Source: JAFAMS01 sp963715815
GTDB taxonomy: Bacteria > Vulcanimicrobiota > Vulcanimicrobiia > Vulcanimicrobiales > Vulcanimicrobiaceae
Direction: 5' to 3'
Assembly: GCA_963715815.1 (NCBI GenBank)
Contig: OY970278.1
Span: forward strand, 2,480,001-2,544,000
Length of the DNA: 64,000 nt
Numbering within the stretch: the stretch's first letter is position 1; each line of letters starts with the position of its first letter. Below are positions 59,448-64,000 of the stretch, piece by piece. Both the position numbers and the translations under genes were made by a program. The notes under the pieces were generated by a model, which did not search any database, was not told the origin of the DNA, and saw nothing but the letters and a program-made list of their open reading frames with translations.

Positions 59448-60970
59448 TAGATACGCGCTACGTGCGACGGCCAGGGACCCGGTTCACGCAAGAGCGCGAG
59501 TCCTTCGTCTGTCAGACCATAGCACCACGTCAGATAATACGGCCGCGGCGGCACGCCCATCCCCGCGTCGTACTTCAAGATCGGACCGACTTCGACGCGC
59601 TCGCACGCATTGTGCAGTTGCCTTTGGAAATCACGACGACCATGTTCGAGCGGGTGTTCACCTGGGACGGCAGGCAACGGCACGAGAGACTCCTTGTCGA
59701 CGAACAGCGCGGTACGTGGCCCGCGAATATGCGTTATCCAGTTGTGAGATTCGGCGCCCTGCCAATCGTAGCCGATTACGACGGGCGGAATCCCAGCATC
59801 GAAATCCAGAACGGAAGAAAGTCCATAACCGTCGGTCATGACGACGGCGTCGCGTTCACGCGCGATGATCTTCACGTTGTGCGCAAGCTGAGACGTCGTG
59901 TAAATCTCCCAGGGTCCCGTGTTGCGCATCGCAGAGCCCGTGCTCACGATGACATGATAGACATCGGCCGGCATCTCCGCTGCAATGAACAGCGCGGGCA
60001 GCAATACCAGCGCCGGGACTGTCGAGGCCGCGGCCCAAATGACACGCGCGCGTCGCGAGAGCCCGACGAACGCGATTCCGATCGCGACACACAACGAGGC
60101 ATAGGCGCTCGACACCCAATTGATCTCGACGCGTTCGAAGAACGCCAGCAGTGTCAACAGTAAGATGAGCGGGATCGCCGTCCATGCCAAGAGCGCATCG
60201 CGCGGCCGGATCGCGCACAGCAGCGCACCGATCCACAGGCCAGGCGAATAGGCCGCGGCTTGAACCGCGTACATCTCGATGACACGCCGGATCGAAAACG
60301 CCGCCGGCACGTGTCGCGCAAGGAACGTGAACTCGAACGTCTGCCAAGCGTGTGTCGCGTTCCACCACACGAACGGCGCGTAGAGCACGCCGACGATCGC
60401 GAGTGAGACGAGTAACCCATGTCGCCAAGCGGATCGCCGCTCCGGAGCGAGCGCGTAGCACACGACACCGAAGACGAGCGCCCATCCGAAGAAGCGCGCG
60501 AGAACGAGCGCACCCATCGAAACGCCAAGCGCGATCCACGTCCAGCGTTCGTTGCGACGGAACGCACGGGCCGCGAGCCACAACGAGACACACCAGAATG
60601 CAATGCTGGGCCCGTCGGGCTGCGCGGTACCGAATGCGAGCGACATGAACGGCGTCAGCGTCAGCGCAAGCGCGGCGGCTGCGCCTGCGCGGCGGTCGCG
60701 CGTTATCTCTGTGGCGCACGCAGCCGCTGCCAGCGTTGCGACGACGCCGGAGAGCACGAAGCCTAATCGCACGAATCCGGGATTCTGACCGATCCACGAA
60801 AACGCCGCGATAGTCCACGCGACCATCGGCGGATCGTCGACGTAGCCGAATGCGAGCCGGCGGCTCCACTCCCAATAGTAGGCTTCATCGCCGACCAGCG
60901 GGACGTTGAAGATCGTTATCGTGCGCATCAGCGTGACGACGGCGATGACGATCCACACGAAGACGATCAC
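59447..60970 (-). CDS. GT39-family membrane glycosyltransferase (ArnT/PMT type)
   Basis: This 507-residue protein starts with GTG. It has about ten hydrophobic helices and the loop signature VGDEAYYWEWS, whose Asp28 and Glu29 are the catalytic/metal acids of the family. PDGPSIAFWCVSLWLAARAF is another typical helix. It transfers a sugar from a polyprenyl-phosphate donor to lipid or protein on the outer face of the membrane. The C-terminal 150 residues are soluble. It overlaps the M1 gene by one base and the SDR gene by 4 nt. The acceptor is unknown. Confidence 0.88.
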   Translation of the reverse strand: MIVFVWIVIAVVTLMRTITIFNVPLVGDEAYYWEWSRRLAFGYVDDPPMVAWTIAAFSWIGQNPGFVRLGFVLSGVVATLAAAACATEITRDRRAGAAAALALTLTPFMSLAFGTAQPDGPSIAFWCVSLWLAARAFRRNERWTWIALGVSMGALVLARFFGWALVFGVVCYALAPERRSAWRHGLLVSLAIVGVLYAPFVWWNATHAWQTFEFTFLARHVPAAFSIRRVIEMYAVQAAAYSPGLWIGALLCAIRPRDALLAWTAIPLILLLTLLAFFERVEINWVSSAYASLCVAIGIAFVGLSRRARVIWAAASTVPALVLLPALFIAAEMPADVYHVIVSTGSAMRNTGPWEIYTTSQLAHNVKIIARERDAVVMTDGYGLSSVLDFDAGIPPVVIGYDWQGAESHNWITHIRGPRTALFVDKESLVPLPAVPGEHPLEHGRRDFQRQLHNACERVEVGPILKYDAGMGVPPRPYYLTWCYGLTDEGLALLREPGPWPSHVARI

Positions 60971-61707
60971 CCTTCGTAGGCCTCGAGCAAACCGCCGGTC
61001 ACCGCGAGAGACTGTCCATTGACGAAGCTCGCTCCATCGGAAGCAAAAAACACTACGGCGTCCGCGATGTCTTCCCAGGATCCGGCACGGCCAGTCGGAT
61101 TTTTTCCGGGATGTCGCATCGCCTCTTCTCGATCGACGAACTTCTGGCGAATGTCACCCGGCTCGACAACGTTGACGGTGATTCCGTGCTTCGCCTCTTC
61201 TGCCGCAAGCGTGCGCGCGAACGACGTTACTGCGGATTTAGACGCTGCATACAATGACAGCACCGGCGCCGCCATCGTCGTCGAGGATCCGTTCGTTCCA
61301 AAAAAGATCAGACGGCCAAATCCGCGCTCGCGCATCGATGGGAGAACGGCTCGCGCTATCCACACGGCGCTGCCGAAGTTACCATCGACCATCGCGCGAT
61401 AATCATCCGGTGACGAGCGCGCAAACGATGAAGCGACCATCGGACCGACGACGTGCACCAACACTTCTACTGGACCACGTTCGGAAGCGATACGAACGAC
61501 TCGCGCGGCTTCTGCTTCGCGTGTTGCGTCCGCGGCAATCGCAAGTACCTCCGCGTCGTGGCCGCGGATGAGCTCAAGTGTCTCGTTTGGCGGCGTCCCG
61601 CCGGGTCGGTGCGTAAACGCAATCCGGAAACCCGCGCGTGCAAGGCCGAAGGCTATGCCTCTCCCGAGCCCGCCGGCGCCGCCGGTAACGAGCGCAAGCC
61701 TTCCCAT
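60967..61707 (-). CDS. Short-chain dehydrogenase/reductase (FabG-like)
   Basis: This 246-residue Rossmann oxidoreductase has the cofactor motif VTGGAGGLGRGIAFGLARAG. The active site is a serine in FFGTNGSS followed by LYAASKSAVTSFARTLAAEEAK (YxxxK). The C-terminus has ASFVNGQSLAVTGG as in ketoacyl reductases. Substrate is unknown. It is the first gene of the six-gene operon ending with tldE. A half copy of the family 2 repeat begins 5 nt before its start codon. Confidence 0.9.
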   Translation of the reverse strand: MGRLALVTGGAGGLGRGIAFGLARAGFRIAFTHRPGGTPPNETLELIRGHDAEVLAIAADATREAEAARVVRIASERGPVEVLVHVVGPMVASSFARSSPDDYRAMVDGNFGSAVWIARAVLPSMRERGFGRLIFFGTNGSSTTMAAPVLSLYAASKSAVTSFARTLAAEEAKHGITVNVVEPGDIRQKFVDREEAMRHPGKNPTGRAGSWEDIADAVVFFASDGASFVNGQSLAVTGGLLEAYEG

Positions 61708-61712
61708 CTAAA

Positions 61713-61737
61713 GGCGCTCCGCGCGAGGCTGCGCGCG
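61713..61737 (+). repeat. Half copy of the family 2 repeat
   Basis: GGCGCTCCGCGCGAGGCTG matches the first half of copies A to C with two or three changes, but the central hairpin and the GGCCCATCA end are missing. It sits against the start of the SDR gene, as copy B sits against trxB. Confidence 0.55.
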
Positions 61738-61811
61738 ATGTGCTCGCGCTAGTTTCATAGCGGTATTAAGGTAGGGCAGGACAACCGTCCGGTCCTTGCC
61801 AACCGGGGTTC

Positions 61812-62513
61812 GTGGTCTCTGGTTCCGCAGCCACGGCCCAAAATGGTCGTGAAGTCTCGTTTCTTAGCGAAGACAGCGTTCACCTAAAAGGAACGTATTG
61901 GCCGCCGCGGCAATCGGGGCGCTCCTCCGTCGCGCTGCTTCACGACTTCGGCGGATCGCGCAACGACTGGCTTCCGTTCGTGCCTTTTTTTCGTTCCCGG
62001 GGATGGGCGATTCTTGCCTTCGATCTACGCGGACATGGCGAGTCGGTTCATCAGGACCAGCACCAGCAGGATCTCGTTCCGGAACAGTCCGATCTACGTT
62101 CGCCGACGGCGTATCCGAACGACACGAAAGCTGCGCTCGCGTTTATCGAGCGACAACCACACACCGAGAGTGGGACGATTGCGGCGATCGGCGTCGGACT
62201 CGGCGCCGATCTCTCATACGCGGCAGCTGCACGCGGATGGGGAACCGCGAGCACCGTTTTAGTCGGGCTCGATGACGGACGCGCGCGCGACCTCGCGGGT
62301 TCGGGGCCTTTTGCTCCGCGCAACGTCTATTTAATGTACGCGGCGGATGACGCCGTCAGTGCCCGCGGAGCGGAGACAATGCTGCGCACCGCGTCGCGAC
62401 CCACGGAATCATTTGCGTATGCGGGAACGACCACGAGCGGCATCGCGCTCGTGCGCGAGAAATCACCCGAGCTGCTCGCGCGCGCCATCGCCTGGATCGA
62501 ACGAACGCTATAG
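61812..62513 (+). CDS. Alpha/beta-hydrolase-fold protein with degenerate active site
   Basis: This 233-residue protein starts with GTG. The fold is plain: SSVALLHDFGGSRNDWLPFV (oxyanion region), RGWAILAFDLRGHGES, and VYLMYAADDAVSA for the acid strand. The nucleophile elbow reads AAIGVGLGADLSYA, so the serine of GxSxG is glycine. No histidine stands in the usual late loop (YAGTTTSGIAL). It is probably not a classical esterase; a binding or structural role is inferred. The gene ends in a 6-nt convergent overlap with the RND gene. Confidence 0.8.
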   Translation: MVSGSAATAQNGREVSFLSEDSVHLKGTYWPPRQSGRSSVALLHDFGGSRNDWLPFVPFFRSRGWAILAFDLRGHGESVHQDQHQQDLVPEQSDLRSPTAYPNDTKAALAFIERQPHTESGTIAAIGVGLGADLSYAAAARGWGTASTVLVGLDDGRARDLAGSGPFAPRNVYLMYAADDAVSARGAETMLRTASRPTESFAYAGTTTSGIALVREKSPELLARAIAWIERTL

Positions 62514-64000
62514 CGTTCCGATGCCCGTAAGTTCGGGCAAGTCTTTGAGCGCTCGCGCCGCGCGTTTTTGCGCCCTGCGCTCGATTCGCCCGACGACCCA
62601 CATGTAGATGACCGGGACGAGGAACAGCGTGAGAACGAGCGAGCTGAGCAGTCCGCCGATCAAGACCGTCCCCATCGACACGCGGAACTCCGCGCCTTCG
62701 GCCAAGCCAAGCGCGAGCGGCAGCATGCCGAACACCATCGAGAACGTCGTCATCAAAATCGGACGGAAACGCGTGTTCGCAGCTTGCATGATTGCTTCGT
62801 CGTATTTCAATCCACGCCGGCGCAGCGTATTGGCGTAGTCGACGAGCAAAATCCCGTTCTTCGCGACAAGCCCGAAGAGCATGATGATGCCGATCATCGA
62901 GAACAGGTTGAGCGTCTGGTGGGCGATCGCGAGGCCGAAGAGCGCCCCAATGATCGCCAGTGGTACCGAGAACATCACGATGAACGGCATCCAGAACGAT
63001 CCGTACAGGACGACCATCAAGGCGTAGACGAGCGAGAACGAGGTCAGCATCGCAATTGACATGCTGCTCATCGTCTCTTCGAGGAACTCGGAGTCGCCTT
63101 GCGAGCGCAGCGAGACTCCAGGCGGGAAGAATCCGGGCGTCTTGATCGCGCTATCGATCTTTTGCGCGACAGCGCCGAGGGTGGTCACACCGGCCTCGAT
63201 CCCGCCGGTGACACGAACGACGCGCTGCTTGTCGAGACGCTCAACCTTGGTCGGTGCCTTGTCGTACGCGAATGATGCGACGTCGGCGACGCGATAGATC
63301 GATCCGTCGCCGGCACGAACGCGAATGTTGCGCACTTCTTCGAGCCGGTTGCGGTATTCGGCCGGCAGCTGCACGCGAACGTCGACGAGACCGCTCGGCG
63401 TTCGAACGCGCGTCGCGACGGCACCGCCGATGGCGATACGTGCGGCTGTTGCGACGTCTCCGGGATTGACGCCAAGTAAGGCGGCCTTCTGGCGGTCGAT
63501 GTTGATGTTGAGCCGGTTGGCTGCGGCTTCGGAACCGGTCTGGACGTTTACGGTTCCAGGAATCGAACGAATGTAGCTTGCGAATTTTTCCGCGGCCGCA
63601 TCGATCTTGTCATCCGGGCCGGCGACAGTGTAATAGATCGGGTCGCCACCGTCACTGCCGACCGTGATCGTGGCGCCGGGGAAAACTACGGCAAGTTTTC
63701 TGATGTCGGCAACTGCCCGATTCGTTTCGCGGCGGCGATTCTTGAAGAGTATGGCGTGCATGCGCGCATAGCTTCCACCTTGCGTCGAGCCCCAGCCCGC
63801 GGGTTTATAGCCAACGGTAGAGATCGCTTTCTCGATCCCCGGAACTTGCATGACCTTGTCCATGAAGGCTTGCACCGCCTGATCCGTTTTCGCGATCGGC
63901 GTTCCGATCGGATACGAGAACGTCATCGCGACGTCGCCGTCCTGCGTCGACGGCACGAACTCGGTCTGCACCGCACCGAGCGGAATGAGAGCGATCGCTG
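62508..64000 (-). CDS. RND efflux transporter (AcrB/HAE1 type), N-terminal part outside the window
   Basis: About 497 residues up to the C-terminus are visible. Reading continues past the GTG at 63971 into typical upstream sequence ending AIALIPLGAVQTEF, so the start is beyond the edge. Periplasmic porter segments (YYTVAGPDDKIDAAAEKF, NINIDRQKAALLGVNPGDVA) are followed by the second helix bundle: SMSIAMLTSFSLVYALMVVL, then LVAKNGILLVDYANTLRRRG and TTFSMVFGMLPLALGLAEGA. It should pump drugs or metabolites out across the envelope with an adaptor and outer-membrane channel. Substrate cannot be predicted. Confidence 0.93.
   Translation of the reverse strand, partial: AIALIPLGAVQTEFVPSTQDGDVAMTFSYPIGTPIAKTDQAVQAFMDKVMQVPGIEKAISTVGYKPAGWGSTQGGSYARMHAILFKNRRRETNRAVADIRKLAVVFPGATITVGSDGGDPIYYTVAGPDDKIDAAAEKFASYIRSIPGTVNVQTGSEAAANRLNINIDRQKAALLGVNPGDVATAARIAIGGAVATRVRTPSGLVDVRVQLPAEYRNRLEEVRNIRVRAGDGSIYRVADVASFAYDKAPTKVERLDKQRVVRVTGGIEAGVTTLGAVAQKIDSAIKTPGFFPPGVSLRSQGDSEFLEETMSSMSIAMLTSFSLVYALMVVLYGSFWMPFIVMFSVPLAIIGALFGLAIAHQTLNLFSMIGIIMLFGLVAKNGILLVDYANTLRRRGLKYDEAIMQAANTRFRPILMTTFSMVFGMLPLALGLAEGAEFRVSMGTVLIGGLLSSLVLTLFLVPVIYMWVVGRIERRAQKRAARALKDLPELTGIGTL

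Overview
The window is about 64 kb of densely packed, GC-rich (roughly 60 percent) bacterial chromosome. It has no rRNA, tRNA, CRISPR array, phage genes or transposase that I could see. The gene content points to an aerobic or micro-aerobic heterotroph. It encodes ETF:quinone oxidoreductase, branched-chain 2-oxoacid dehydrogenase, two glycolate-oxidase-like loci, the futalosine route to menaquinone, a phasin and glutamate synthase. Peptidoglycan enzymes, lipoproteins and an RND pump indicate a cell with an outer membrane. The mix, together with a family of large Ser/Gly/Ala/Tyr-rich lipoproteins, reminds me of Candidatus Eremiobacterota (WPS-2). That placement is an inference from overall impression and is not proven by any marker here.

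Layout. 1-5.7 kb: a TrkA-N protein and a methyltransferase start head to head with overlapping start codons. Next is a minus-strand operon of M14-type peptidase, ETF-QO, thiS and thiG, then a FecR-domain protein with a clear terminator. 5.8-9.7 kb: glycolate oxidase glcD-glcE-glcF. glcE carries a one-base frameshift and an in-frame copy of a dispersed repeat. 9.7-19.3 kb: three paralogous large lipoproteins surround two tandem, paralogous two-domain glycosyltransferases. 19.5-25.3 kb: a phasin, gltB without gltD, and an M20 amidohydrolase. 25.4-32.3 kb: an eight-gene plus-strand operon (E1alpha, E1beta, E2, queD, queE, mqnB, mqnD, namZ). 32.3-39.9 kb: a PilZ protein, a second glcD/glcE pair without glcF, an MFS pump, PepP, a TIGR01777-type epimerase and TrxB. 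40-42.3 kb: an HTH-metallo-beta-lactamase fusion, PdxA and a cupin. 42.3-51 kb: a TlpA-TPR protein, an ABC-2 exporter, a degenerate dimethylargininase, a propeller-phosphoesterase, an orphan response regulator and malic enzyme. 51.1-52.3 kb: a carboxymuconolactone decarboxylase and a lactonase-like enzyme. 52.6-61.7 kb: a six-gene minus-strand operon (SDR, GT39, M1-HEAT aminopeptidase, DacB, TldD, TldE). 61.8-64 kb: a degenerate alpha/beta hydrolase and the C-terminal half of an RND transporter that runs off the window.

Genes are packed extremely tightly. 4-nt ATGA overlaps are common, two convergent pairs interleave their stop codons on CTAG, and two divergent pairs overlap their start codons. 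Two genes appear to start at CTG.

The least expected content is in the short repeats. Family 1 carries TGTCATCCC ends. It occurs as a 48-bp unit inside glcE, as a 48-bp unit forming the 3' end of thiG, and as an exactly symmetric 192-bp dyad element at 52.4 kb whose two arm hairpins differ in sequence but both pair. Family 2 is a roughly 72-bp intergenic repeat with a central hairpin. It has three full copies whose stems differ yet remain paired, plus one half copy.
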